The notes beneath the pieces are model-generated. The model was not told where the DNA came from. It saw only the letters and a list, made by a program, of their open reading frames with translations, and made no database searches. 64,000 nt of DNA from Variovorax beijingensis (GTDB taxonomy: Bacteria; Pseudomonadota; Gammaproteobacteria; Burkholderiales; Burkholderiaceae_C), in the NCBI RefSeq assembly GCF_003951285.1, contig NZ_RXFQ01000012.1, forward strand, positions 1 through 64,000, given 5' to 3'. Positions 24,414 through 32,229 of this stretch are shown one piece after another (position 1 is the stretch's first letter; each line of letters opens with the position of its first letter). The translations under genes and the position numbers were made by a program.

Positions 24414-25199
24414 CTACATCAGCTTGAACGGGAAGTACTTCGCCGTGATGCGGTCGTAGGTGCCGTCGGCCCGGATCGCTTCAAGCGCGGCGTTGATCCT
24501 CGCCAGGGTCTGCCCATCGTCCTTGCGCACGGCGATGCCGTTGCCTTCGCCGAGGATGCCGCCCTTGAGCTCCGGGCCGACGAACGCGAAGTCCTTGGCC
24601 TCGGGCGTCTTCAGGAAGCCGACGTGGTAGGTGACCATGTTGCCGAGGATGTACTCGACGCGGCCGGCGACGAGATCGAGTTCGGCGGCCTGCGGCGTGT
24701 CGTAGAACTTGAGGTCCGCGGCCTGGTAGTTCTGCGCGAGGTAGGCCGCCTGGACCGAGCCGCGCTGCACCCCGATGGTCTTGCCTTTCAGCGCCGCGGG
24801 GCCGATGTCCGGCGGCGTTCCCTTGCGCGCGACGAAGCGCGAAATCGTGTCCTTGTACTTGGCCGAGAAGGCCACGCGCTCGCGACGCTGCGGCGTGATC
24901 GCCATGCTCGCCACGATCATGTCGTACTTGCGGGCGACGAGGCCCGGAATGATGCCATCCCAGTCCTGCGCGACGATTTCGCACTTGGCCTTCATCTTCT
25001 CGCACAGTGCACGCGCGATGTCGACATCCCAGCCCTGGAGCATTCCCTGCGAGTCCTTGAAGCTCCAGGGCGGGTACGAGCCTTCGGTCGCGATGCGGTA
25101 GCTGCCCTCGGCGTGGGCCGCGGCCATGCAGAGGCATGACGAGAGCGCCAGGCAGAGGGGCCGGCGAAGCAAGCCGGGAAGCGAAGCGTGGAAGCGCAT
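24414..25199 (-). CDS. Family 3 periplasmic substrate-binding protein
   Basis: 261 residues with a signal peptide ending at AAAHA (residue 30). The SBP_bac_3 pattern is clear: YRIATEGSYPPWSFKDSQGM, QGWDVDIARALCEKMKAKCE, IVAQDWDGIIPGLVARKYDM and IVASMAITPQRRERVAFS. The Lys/Arg/ornithine-type ligand residues (Arg after the second strand) suggest a basic or polar amino acid. The exported cyclohexadienyl dehydratases share this fold, but their catalytic residues were not recognised here. ATG 25199 has GGAG at a good distance; the ATG at 25205 is too close. Confidence 0.9.
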   Translation of the reverse strand: MRFHASLPGLLRRPLCLALSSCLCMAAAHAEGSYRIATEGSYPPWSFKDSQGMLQGWDVDIARALCEKMKAKCEIVAQDWDGIIPGLVARKYDMIVASMAITPQRRERVAFSAKYKDTISRFVARKGTPPDIGPAALKGKTIGVQRGSVQAAYLAQNYQAADLKFYDTPQAAELDLVAGRVEYILGNMVTYHVGFLKTPEAKDFAFVGPELKGGILGEGNGIAVRKDDGQTLARINAALEAIRADGTYDRITAKYFPFKLM

Positions 25200-25556
25200 G
25201 GACATTGTCTCCGAGACGAATCGTTGTGATGCGCGAATCGTCGAGGAGCTTCGGAGCGTGCGCAATGCTTGCATCGGATGCAATTGCGCATTCGAAGGAC
25301 CGCCCTTCGGGCGCAGAGGGGCCAGCGCGCCGGGGGACACGCACATTGCATCGCGGGCAATTCGAGGCGGTGCCCGCGAACGTGCCTGGCGGCGCGCCGG
25401 AGGTCTGGAGGCCGCGTCGCGGTGAGCGCATCGATCTGCGCCTCGCCACCGCGCCGCCGCCGGCGAGCTCGTTCCACTCGCCGATTCGCGCCATGGGGCG
25501 ACCTACAAGCAGGCATCGACCAGGGGTGCGCAAGTTCGCTGGGGAGTGCGGGGGAC
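25200..25556. other. Upstream region of the ABC operon, no gene seen
   Basis: 357 bases. It should hold the operon promoter. No convincing coding sequence, hairpin or repeat was seen. Confidence 0.4.
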
Positions 25557-25744
25557 GCTCTGTGCGTACTTCGATCGAATCGCACGCGATGTCCGTGGAG
25601 GAACGCAGGTCGATGACCGTGCCCGGCCCGATCTACGTCGAGAAGGTGCAACTGCCTCAACCCCCGCCACTGATCCGTCTGGCAGCGTTCAAGAACCCCG
25701 AGTTTTTCAAAGCGCAGGCGATGCCGAACGAAAGCATGTTTTGA
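25557..25744 (+). pseudogene. Scrap of a large helicase, possibly of a TOTE-type conflict system
   Basis: The frame ends PGPIYVEKVQLPQPPPLIRL, AAFKNPEFFKAQAMP. The block RLAAFxNPEFYKxQxMR is a signature I associate with the DEAD/DEAH helicase of TOTE-type conflict and restriction-like systems. Only about 45 codons are present before an unrelated end and stop. If correct, a defence gene once stood here, next to a TA pair. Confidence 0.35.
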
Positions 25745-25818
25745 TGCGCTGATGCAGATTCAAGTGCGTTGAATTGGAGCGCGCGGCCAGCCACGATCGG
25801 TAGCGGCAGTATGGTAAA

Positions 25819-25841
25819 AAGTATATACGTTGTATATACTT
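25819..25841. promoter_or_regulatory. Perfect 10-bp inverted repeat, operator of the second RHH antitoxin
   Basis: AAGTATATAC and GTATATACTT flank GTT, 29 bases before the antitoxin ATG. The AT-rich arms themselves contain -10-like TATATAC, so a bound antitoxin would block the promoter. Confidence 0.65.
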
Positions 25842-25870
25842 CGTTGGCATCAATGTTTCTGGAGCCGGTC

Positions 25871-26161
25871 ATGTCCAAGGAAGCCATGTTCACCATGAAG
25901 CTGGAACCGGAGTTGCGCGACGCCTTCATGGCCGAGGCCGAGGCCAGCCACCGCCCGGCGTCGCAGGTGGTGCGCGAACTGATGCGTGAGTTCATCGAGC
26001 GTCAACGGCAGGCCCGTGAATACGACACTTTCCTGCGTGCCAAGGTCGACACGGCGCGTGCGCAGATCGCATCCGGTCAATACGCCAGTGATGCCGACGT
26101 CGAGGCTCGCTTTGCTGCCCGTCGCGCTGCACTGCGGGCCAAGGCTGGCGGCGACGCATGA
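25871..26161 (+). CDS. Ribbon-helix-helix antitoxin (second TA pair)
   Basis: 96 residues: MSKEAMFTMKLEPELRDAFM, AEAEASHRPASQVVRELMRE, FIERQRQAREYDTFLRAKVD. This fits the RHH antitoxins paired with ParE/RelE toxins; the C-terminal basic Ala-rich tail would bind the toxin. It overlaps the toxin gene by ATGA (26158-26161). Autoregulation through the inverted repeat 30 bases upstream is likely. An upstream in-frame ATG at 25769 would read through the operator and is rejected. Confidence 0.88.
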   Translation: MSKEAMFTMKLEPELRDAFMAEAEASHRPASQVVRELMREFIERQRQAREYDTFLRAKVDTARAQIASGQYASDADVEARFAARRAALRAKAGGDA

Positions 26162-26443
26162 GGGTCCTGTGGACGCTGTCCGCCGAACAAGACCGCGCCG
26201 ACATCGTCGACTTCATCGCTCAGGACAATCCGCTCGCCGCCATCCGCATGGATGAGACTTTCTCGGCAGCCGTCGGCCGGTTGGCCGAGCACCCCCCTGT
26301 TAGGACGGGCAGGACAGATCCCGGGCACCCGTGAGTTGATCCCGCACGAGAGCTATCGGCTGGTCTATGAGGTGCGGGCCGATACCATCTGGATCTTGAC
26401 CTTGGTGCATACCGCTCGCCAGTGGCCGCCGACCCGGTCGTGA
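26158..26443 (+). pseudogene. ParE/RelE-type toxin with a single-base frameshift
   Basis: The start MRVLWTLSAEQDRADIVDFI, AQDNPLAAIRMDETFSAAVG then RLAEHP is a standard ParE/RelE toxin. In the run of six Cs after GAGCA (about 26288-26293) the frame breaks and stops early. With one C fewer it reads EHPLLGRAGQIPGTRELIPH, ESYRLVYEVRADTIWILTLV then HTARQWPP, the expected remainder, to the stop at 26441-26443. So the toxin is off by one base in a homopolymer: a knock-out mutation, a switchable tract, or a sequencing error. Confidence 0.8.
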
Positions 26444-26699
26444 TCGACGGCCAGCAGAAGCGCTCGGTTTCTGACGGCGGAAGCGACGGCAAAACACGAT
26501 GACGCGGAACTGCGACGGGCGGTGTTCATGCGGGGCTTCCGGGCCTCGAATACCACTGAGTGGGGGCTACAGGCACTTCCGTGCGGGCGAGAAGATCGGT
26601 CGATGCTGCGTCCACGGCGCTCGCAAGCTGAAGGGTTCGTGCTGGCTGTTGGGTATCGAAACGTTGAAGGGGCTCTCTCGATGGGGCCAGTTTCCTGAG
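26444..26699. other. Stretch with no recognisable gene
   Basis: About 255 bases after the toxin, before the IS66 scrap. With the 175 bases that follow the scrap up to 26992 this makes a gene-poor gap. Nothing coding was recognised. Confidence 0.35.
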
Positions 26700-26815
26700 G
26701 ACGTGAATGGCGAAACGGCCAGGAAGTCAATTGCATCCGTATCCGCGGGCGACTGGCCGTTGTCCAGGTAGCGCGTCAGCACTGCCCAGCGCTTGGGCTG
26801 TGGTTCAACGCTGTC
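26700..26815 (-). mobile_element. IS66-family transposase scrap
   Basis: The minus strand reads KRWAVLTRYLDNGQSPADTD, AIDFLAVSPFTSSGNW. It resembles the IS66 C-terminal pattern RWxALTRYLDDGxxxxDNNxxE...IALGRxNW. The catalytic context is degraded and both termini are absent. Confidence 0.45.
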
Positions 26816-26992
26816 GCCATCGCTGAACCGTCCGGAAGCAATCTCCTCGCCTGAACGTGCGTCTGGCCCACGAGTCGGTCAGCGCATCGCTGACCGCAGC
26901 ACGGGTAGATCAACGGTGCTGTGTAGTTTCAATTTGAAGGCCTGAGCAACCAGTCGCTGGGTCAACGGTGCGCCCTTTCAGATCGTCCGTCG

Positions 26993-27292
26993 CTAGGCTC
27001 CAGCCTTAACCAGAACCGTGATCGCGGCCTCGGGATGCTGTTTGCAAGCGCGACACCAGTCCAAATAAAACAGTACGTCCATATACCTTTCGCCTCGCTC
27101 GACTTTGGATACATGGGACTGGTCCACCTTGAGCCGAACTCCAAGTTCTGCCTGTGTCAAGCCGGCCGAGCGCCGAAGGGAGCGCAGATGCTTTCTTAGC
27201 ACCTCGTATCGGCGATGGTGAATGGACGGTGGCACTTCTCGATGCTCGGAGGCAAATCGAGAAAGGCCATTTCGACCTTTTTTGATTATCAT
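26993..27292 (-). CDS. Small XRE regulator, divergent partner of XRE-cupin copy 2
   Basis: 99 residues. The helix-turn-helix is KHLRSLRRSAGLTQAELGVR, LKVDQSHVSKVERGERYMDV, followed by YLDWCRACKQHPEAAI. It is unrelated in detail to the partner at copy 1 (10115) and resembles the small XRE proteins that go with YxiM/HigA-like modules. ATG 27292 lies 60 bases from the divergent XRE-cupin start. An 11-base inverted repeat has one arm inside this gene. Confidence 0.78.
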   Translation of the reverse strand: MIIKKGRNGLSRFASEHREVPPSIHHRRYEVLRKHLRSLRRSAGLTQAELGVRLKVDQSHVSKVERGERYMDVLFYLDWCRACKQHPEAAITVLVKAGA

Positions 27293-27328
27293 GGATAGCA
27301 GGGAGAAATGCTGTTTTGGCCTTTCTCG
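27258..27328. promoter_or_regulatory. Inverted repeat around the divergent start region (copy 2)
   Basis: CGAGAAAGGCC at 27258-27268 and its exact reverse complement GGCCTTTCTCG at 27318-27328, 60 bases apart centre to centre. One arm is in the first codons of the small XRE gene, the other just upstream of the XRE-cupin start. Confidence 0.5.
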
Positions 27329-27352
27329 GGACTCCTCTGCCATGAGATCCAA

Positions 27353-28024
27353 ATGACGCGCCGACAGATCGCTTCGCCTCTGCCAACAGTTCGGCCTCTG
27401 CGGTTGCCGATTTCGGTGACGCGTGTCCGCCCGAGGCAATCTGCACCTGTCGTACGCAGCCTGTCTGCGGCTCGCATCGGTGCGCAGGTGAGGGCGCTGC
27501 GCATGGCGGCCGAGGTGTCTGGCGGCGAACTGGCCAAGACTTCGGGGATTTCTGCCTCGATGCTTTCTCGCATCGAGCGCGGGTTGGTCTCGCCTTCGGT
27601 GGAGACCCTGGAGCGCCTCGCGCAGGGCCTGCATGTGCCTGTCTCGCGCTTCTTCGGTGATCAGGCGCGGCGCACGGACTTTTGCCATGTGCGCGCAGGA
27701 CATGGTGTCTTGGTCGATCGCATCGGCGCCGTGGCGGACTACCGCTACGAGTTGCTGGGTCACCTCCTGTCGGGCAATCTGTTCGTCGAGCCCTATCTGG
27801 TCACGTTGCTGCCAGGTGCCGATCCCTACGTGACCTTCCAGCATCCGGGCCTCAAGTTCCTGTACTTCGTGTCCGGGGAGGTCAGCTACCGCTACGGCGG
27901 CAAGTCGGTTGCGGTGGGGGCAGGGGATTCGCTGCTGTTCGATGCGACCGCGCTGCATGGCATCGAGACCATTCATTCGGGGACGGTTTCCTATCTGTCG
28001 GTGGTGTTCACGCTACGCGAGTGA
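27353..28024 (+). CDS. XRE-cupin transcriptional regulator, copy 2
   Basis: 223 residues, same length as the copies at 10533 and 59285. The HTH is VRALRMAAEVSGGELAKTSG, ISASMLSRIERGLVSPSVET; the cupin has LLPGADPYVTFQHPGLKFLY, FVSGEVSYRYGGKSVAVGAG and ALHGIETIHSGTVSYLSVVF. The cupin has one His in the first motif (FQHPG) and one in the second (ALHG), so a metal site is incomplete and ligand binding without metal is likely. No obvious target gene is adjacent; insertion-sequence scraps follow. Confidence 0.88.
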   Translation: MTRRQIASPLPTVRPLRLPISVTRVRPRQSAPVVRSLSAARIGAQVRALRMAAEVSGGELAKTSGISASMLSRIERGLVSPSVETLERLAQGLHVPVSRFFGDQARRTDFCHVRAGHGVLVDRIGAVADYRYELLGHLLSGNLFVEPYLVTLLPGADPYVTFQHPGLKFLYFVSGEVSYRYGGKSVAVGAGDSLLFDATALHGIETIHSGTVSYLSVVFTLRE

Positions 28025-28144
28025 GGGGACGCGACACACTGGCCCGTTGAGCGCTGTGGCCGGACGCCTCGGCCCGCTGGCTCCGTTCGGCATCGGGAGA
28101 CGGTCCGGGCTACATAGACTGTGGGCGTGACTGTGGCTTGTCCG

Positions 28145-28402
28145 CGTTGCGCTGCACGAACGGACGTACCTTCCTGGGCGAGATGCGTCGTACCTCGTGG
28201 CCCGGTCCCATCAGAGCTCGACCCCAGTCATGTGCGCCGCCGCATGCTTTCATCACGACCAGCGCAGTTGCGCGGTTCGCAAACCACTCGAGCAGCTTTG
28301 CGCGCTTCAACCGCAATCGCTCGATGCATCTGGTCTTCTGATCGATCCAGAGCAGCTGAAACTCCTTTTTTTAATGTCGATGGCAATGACGGTACGTCCC
28401 AT
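28145..28402 (-). mobile_element. IS110-family transposase N-terminal remnant
   Basis: ATG at 28402 (minus) gives MGRTVIAIDIKK. After a seven-A run the frame shifts to FQLLWIDQKTRCIERLRLKR, AKLLEWFANRATALVVMKAC, GGAHDWGRALMGPGHEVRRI, SPRKVRPFVQRN. This is the RuvC-like N-terminal third of IS110 transposases (DEDD type, first Asp in AIDI). The rest is missing, and the frameshift lies in the A7 run. Confidence 0.75.
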
Positions 28403-28606
28403 GATGGTCTCCAGTTCGCTGATGATGACGACCAGGTCGCCACTCTGGCACTACACGAGCCGTGGCGGAAGCTGCACCAGGAGGTAGGCGTCCATACCAT
28501 CTGATCAAGTCGTAAATTGGTTTGATGACGACGGGGTGTTGTCCCGCTGCACTCCCAGGCTCATTGCACCGAACATTCCACGCGTTTGAGAGCCTCTGTG
28601 GCCCTT

Positions 28607-29060
28607 TCATGCTGCCTGCGGGCGCACCTGTCCCATCATCGCAATCGGCTTCCTTCTGACCATCCCCAGGTTCGACAGCGCAAATAGCGCGATCGCATGG
28701 GCCGTGTTCTTGGCCAGTCCCTTGGATCTCACCTCCGCCAGGCCGAACTGCCGCTTGATCACCCGGAACGGATGCTCGACCTGTGCCCGGATGCTCGCCT
28801 TCTGATATTCCTGCTTGTGTGCTCTGGCCCTGGCTCGGCCCTCCGGCATCTCCGCCATGTGGCTGGGCCTGCTCGCCATGTGCCATCGCACATCCCGCTT
28901 CACCCGGCCCTGTGCACCTCGGTAGCCCGAGTCCGCCCACATCGCGTCCTCTTTGCCGTGCAGCAAATCGCTCACCTGTTCCACGTCTGCCTCGTTGGCC
29001 GCCGTGGTCGGCGAGCTCGTGATCTGCCTGATGCCAAAGAGGCCCGAAGGCTTCGCCGGT
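28607..29060 (-). mobile_element. IS5-family transposase C-terminal remnant
   Basis: The minus strand encodes TTAANEADVEQVSDLLHGKE, DAMWADSGYRGAQGRVKRDV, KASIRAQVEHPFRVIKRQFG, LAEVRSKGLAKNTAHAIALF and ALSNLGMVRRKPIAMMGQ. It matches the IS5-group IS5 transposase (Y-(2)-R-(3)-E-(6)-K region VEHPFRVIK). The first 60 percent of the gene and the left end are missing; the upstream border is near the PAP2 gene. Confidence 0.75.
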
Positions 29061-29309
29061 CTCGCCCGGGTCATGTGCCGGTTGATGGAACAGACGCACC
29101 GATGGAAGCGCTCTGCACAGAAGGCCGAACCGGGGACCAGATTTCTGCTCGCACGTTCGGATGCACAAGAGGAGTTCGCCGCCACCGAGGTGGCGATACA
29201 GGGCCGGTAAGTCGCCGGAAAGTCTTCAAGGCAGACGATCCAGAGATCCTGGTTGTCCTGGTGCGAAATCAATGCCTCATTCCGTCGACCCGCGTTCCCT
29301 TCATCGCCA

Positions 29310-29855
29310 ATGGAGGAACTGAATCTGCTCGTGTTCCTGTCGATTGCTGCGGGACACGAGCCGCGCGCCTGGCTGGTGTCTGCTGCGGCCGCCATTGCTG
29401 TCGGCGGGCCGTGGCTGTGCGCGGTCTTGCTGGGCCGGACGGCCTGGCTGCATCCCAGAGAACGCGCCTTCCTTCTGGCCGTGCTGGCCTGCGCGGCGCT
29501 TGCTTCCATGCTGGCGCACGCACTGGCGGCGGGACTGAACAGGCCGCGTCCTTTCATGGTGGGCTTGAGCCCGATGTACATCGAGCACGGTGCGCGCGGT
29601 TCACTGCCGAGCGCGCATGCGACGGTCATGTTCACCGTGGCGCTGCTGTGCTTGCGGCGACGCGCGCTGCGGAGCGCAGGCGCGGTGATATTTGCACTGG
29701 GCTCACTTACCGGCTGGGCGCGCATTCACGTCGGCGTTCATTTTCCGCTGGACATTCCGGCAGGGCTGCTGCTGGCGCTGGTGCTGGCGGCGGCCTTCAG
29801 CGCACTGGGCGCCGTCGTCGCCCGCATCTCTCGCGGTTCAACGCAGTCGTCATGA
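29310..29855 (+). CDS. PAP2-family membrane phosphatase (undecaprenyl-pyrophosphatase/lipid phosphatase type)
   Basis: 181 residues, five or six membrane helices. The three PAP2 motifs are NRPRPF (KxxxxxxRP region, with the Lys not obvious), GSLPSAHATVMF (PSGH as PSAH) and GWARIHVGVHFPLDIPAG (SRxxxxxHxxxD). Such enzymes remove phosphate from undecaprenyl pyrophosphate or phosphatidic lipids at the outer face of the inner membrane. ATG 29310 is used; the longer frame start at 29253 is inside IS debris. It is convergent with the two-component genes at 30180, which fits a shared role in envelope modification. Confidence 0.8.
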   Translation: MEELNLLVFLSIAAGHEPRAWLVSAAAAIAVGGPWLCAVLLGRTAWLHPRERAFLLAVLACAALASMLAHALAAGLNRPRPFMVGLSPMYIEHGARGSLPSAHATVMFTVALLCLRRRALRSAGAVIFALGSLTGWARIHVGVHFPLDIPAGLLLALVLAAAFSALGAVVARISRGSTQSS

Positions 29856-29946
29856 CGTTTGCTGCAGCCACCGCAATGCCGGCCGCCGGTGCAAAAAGCT
29901 GGCGGTGGATTCGGCCCTCCAGGTCGCCGACGTGAAGCGATTGGCC

Positions 29947-30117
29947 ATGCTCTTCGCGAAGTTTCGCTGGCTGCCAGGCCTCGGCTCGTGGCTGTTCGAG
30001 TCCGGCCTGTTGGACGCCGTTGCCAGCCTCGCCGTCATCGCTGCTGCGGTCAAGATCCTGTTGTTCCTCGACAGTGGCGCGGTGTCGTTCTGGCTGCTGC
30101 TTTGTTTCGGCCCTTGA
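29947..30117 (+). CDS. Small hydrophobic hypothetical protein
   Basis: 56 residues with two hydrophobic stretches: SGLLDAVASLAVIAAAVKIL and LDSGAVSFWLLLCFG. It could be a small membrane protein, but no family is recognised and the ribosome site is weak. It lies between the PAP2 gene and the end of the sensor kinase gene on the other strand. Confidence 0.3.
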   Translation: MLFAKFRWLPGLGSWLFESGLLDAVASLAVIAAAVKILLFLDSGAVSFWLLLCFGP

Positions 30118-30179
30118 TCTTTCGCTGTCCCTGAAATTTGCGTGCGCCGGACCTATGCGCTGTGGTCGGGCCTCATGGT

Positions 30180-31559
30180 TCACCGTCCCGGCGCGAAGGC
30201 GATGACAAATTCGGTGCCCGGCGATGCTGCATGCGCTGACAGCCGCCAGCCATGGGCGAGAGCGATCTCCTGGCATATTGCAAGACCCAGCCCCGTGCCT
30301 TCGTCGCGCCGCCCAGCGCCGCGCCAGAAGCGATCGAAGATCATCGGCAAGTCGCGCGCCGGAATGCCGGGACCTTCATCGCGCACCGAGATCTGCCGAG
30401 CGTCGGCCATGAGACGCACCACACCATGCGGCGGCGAGTGCTGGATTGCGTTCTCCAGCAGGTTTTTCAGCAGCGTGAACAGCGCGCCTCGGTCCGCCTG
30501 CCATGAGACGGCGTTCGGTGCGACACGCAAGTCCAGATACACCTCGCGGCGCGCGGCGAGCCGTCCGATATAGTCGCCGACTTCGTCCACCAGTGCGGCT
30601 GCGCCGACCAGGCGGACCTCGTAGTTGCACAACTCCGTCGCTTCGGCAAGGTGCAGAAGTTGGCCGACGTGCCGAGCCATCTGATCCACATCGCGGATCA
30701 GTGCGTCGCGATTGAAGGCGGCATCCTCGCCGCCGCTCAGTTCGATCTGTCCGCGGATCAACGAGAGCGGTGTCTTGAGTTCATGCGCAGCCGCCGCAAG
30801 AAAATCCTGCTGGGCGATGTAGCCGCTTTCCAAGCGGTCGAGCGCGCGATTGAAGGCCTCGATCAGCGGCAGCATCTCCGAGGGCAATCCTTGCACGCTC
30901 AAGCGCGCATCGAGCGTGCGCGGCGTGATGCGTGCGGCGCTTTCGGAGGCCACCCGCAGCGGCCTGAGCATGCGCCCGAGTGTGAAATACATGACCACGG
31001 CGAACACCAGGACAGACGCGAGGCACGCCAGCAGAAGGCCTTGCCCGAGCGCCGGCAGACCGACGCTGCGGTCCATGAGCTCGATCAGCCGCTGGCTCAC
31101 CGCCACCTGCACATACCACCGCTGCCCCTCGTGATCGAGGCCATGTGTTGCTGCACGCACCGCGAGCCTATCCGCGACTGCATCGAACGTGTGGTCGCGC
31201 GGCTCGAAGCCCTTGCCCTCCTGCAGTAGCGCCGAAGCGTTTTTCCCTGCCGGCAGCACGACGTCGCCGGTGGCGTCGAGCACGCGCACAGAGGTTTCTT
31301 TTCCCATGCCTGAATACAGCCACATGGGGAGCTCCGATTCGTCCAGGCCGCTCGGCCGTCCGCTGGCGTCGAACGCCAGTTGCTGGCCGATCAGGCGGGC
31401 ATGGGTGGAGATTCCTTCATTCAACGTGTCTCCGCGCAGAAGCATGGTGGCGGCGCTCACGACGACGATCACCACCATGCACACCAGGATGCCGGCCACA
31501 TACGTTGCCAGCAGCCGCGTGCCCAGGCTACGTGGCCAGTGGAGCTTCGAGAAGCGCAT
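30180..31559 (-). CDS. Membrane sensor histidine kinase (PmrB/QseC-like)
   Basis: About 459 residues. Membrane helix 1 (LLATYVAGILVCMVVIVVVS), a periplasmic sensor of about 125 residues, helix 2 (LLLACLASVLVFAVVMYFTL), a HAMP linker, then HisKA with FLAAAAHELKTPLSLIRGQI and HATPase with LLKNLLENAIQHSPPHGVVR, VRDEGPGIPARDLP, FDRFWRGAGRRDEGTGLGLA. It overlaps the response-regulator gene by 32 bases. The periplasmic domain is not one I recognise; the arrangement with mipA and a PAP2 gene suggests an envelope stress or cationic-peptide signal. Confidence 0.88.
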   Translation of the reverse strand: MRFSKLHWPRSLGTRLLATYVAGILVCMVVIVVVSAATMLLRGDTLNEGISTHARLIGQQLAFDASGRPSGLDESELPMWLYSGMGKETSVRVLDATGDVVLPAGKNASALLQEGKGFEPRDHTFDAVADRLAVRAATHGLDHEGQRWYVQVAVSQRLIELMDRSVGLPALGQGLLLACLASVLVFAVVMYFTLGRMLRPLRVASESAARITPRTLDARLSVQGLPSEMLPLIEAFNRALDRLESGYIAQQDFLAAAAHELKTPLSLIRGQIELSGGEDAAFNRDALIRDVDQMARHVGQLLHLAEATELCNYEVRLVGAAALVDEVGDYIGRLAARREVYLDLRVAPNAVSWQADRGALFTLLKNLLENAIQHSPPHGVVRLMADARQISVRDEGPGIPARDLPMIFDRFWRGAGRRDEGTGLGLAICQEIALAHGWRLSAHAASPGTEFVIAFAPGR

Positions 31560-32214
31560 AGCCGCGTCCCCTGGCATTGGCGATCTGCAGCGCGGAGCCC
31601 ACGGCCTGCAGCTTCTTGCGCAGGCGATGCAGCGCCACATCGAGGGCGTTGGGCGTCACGGCCTCCGAAAGCCCCCAGGCGGCCGATTCGAGCGCGCTGC
31701 GGCGTACCGTCTGTCCACCGCTGCGCACGAGGCAAAGCATGATCTGAAGCTCGGCGGGTGCGAGCGTGACGGCCTCGCTGTCGCAGGTCATCGTTCCGTT
31801 GTCGGGGTGTATGCAGATGTCGGCATAGGCGGGCGACAGGCTCAGCAATTCGGCCGGTCGCCGCAGCAGAGCGCGCACGCGCGCTACGAGCTCTTCCATC
31901 GGAAAAGGCTTGACCAGATAGTCGTCGGCGCCCGACTCCAGACCGTCGACACGGTCGTGCAAGGCATCCCGCGCCGTCAGCATCAGGCAGGGCGTTCGCG
32001 TGCCGACTGCACGCAGCCGCCGCACCAGTTCGAGACCGTCTCCATCGGGTAGCCCCCGATCGATCACAAGCGCTGCGTAGGGCGTTCGGCGCAGGGCGTG
32101 CCAGGCGACATCGACACGCCCGAACACATCGGTCTCGATGCCCGCGCCAACAAGCGCCTTGCACACCAGGGTGGCCATGCGGTCGTGGTCTTCGATGAGC
32201 GCGATGCGGTTCAT
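31528..32214 (-). CDS. OmpR-family response regulator
   Basis: 228 residues. Receiver domain with IALIEDHDRMATLVCKALVG, phosphoacceptor Asp52 in ALVIDRGLPDGDGLELVRRL, Thr in LMLTARDALHDRVDGLESGA, Lys in DDYLVKPFPMEELV. The C-terminal winged helix has VTLAPAELQIMLCLVRSGGQ, NALDVALHRLRKKLQAVGSA and IANARGRGYAL. It is the partner of the kinase at 30180 and starts 15 bases after the mipA stop. Confidence 0.92.
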   Translation of the reverse strand: MNRIALIEDHDRMATLVCKALVGAGIETDVFGRVDVAWHALRRTPYAALVIDRGLPDGDGLELVRRLRAVGTRTPCLMLTARDALHDRVDGLESGADDYLVKPFPMEELVARVRALLRRPAELLSLSPAYADICIHPDNGTMTCDSEAVTLAPAELQIMLCLVRSGGQTVRRSALESAAWGLSEAVTPNALDVALHRLRKKLQAVGSALQIANARGRGYALLEAPLAT

Positions 32215-32229
32215 GCAGCCAGGGTTGCC

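Noticed and set aside
23625-25139. 504-codon plus-strand frame opposite the ABC permease and binding protein genes
   Set aside because: Arg/Gly/Glu-rich antisense shadow; the opposite strand has complete ABC components.
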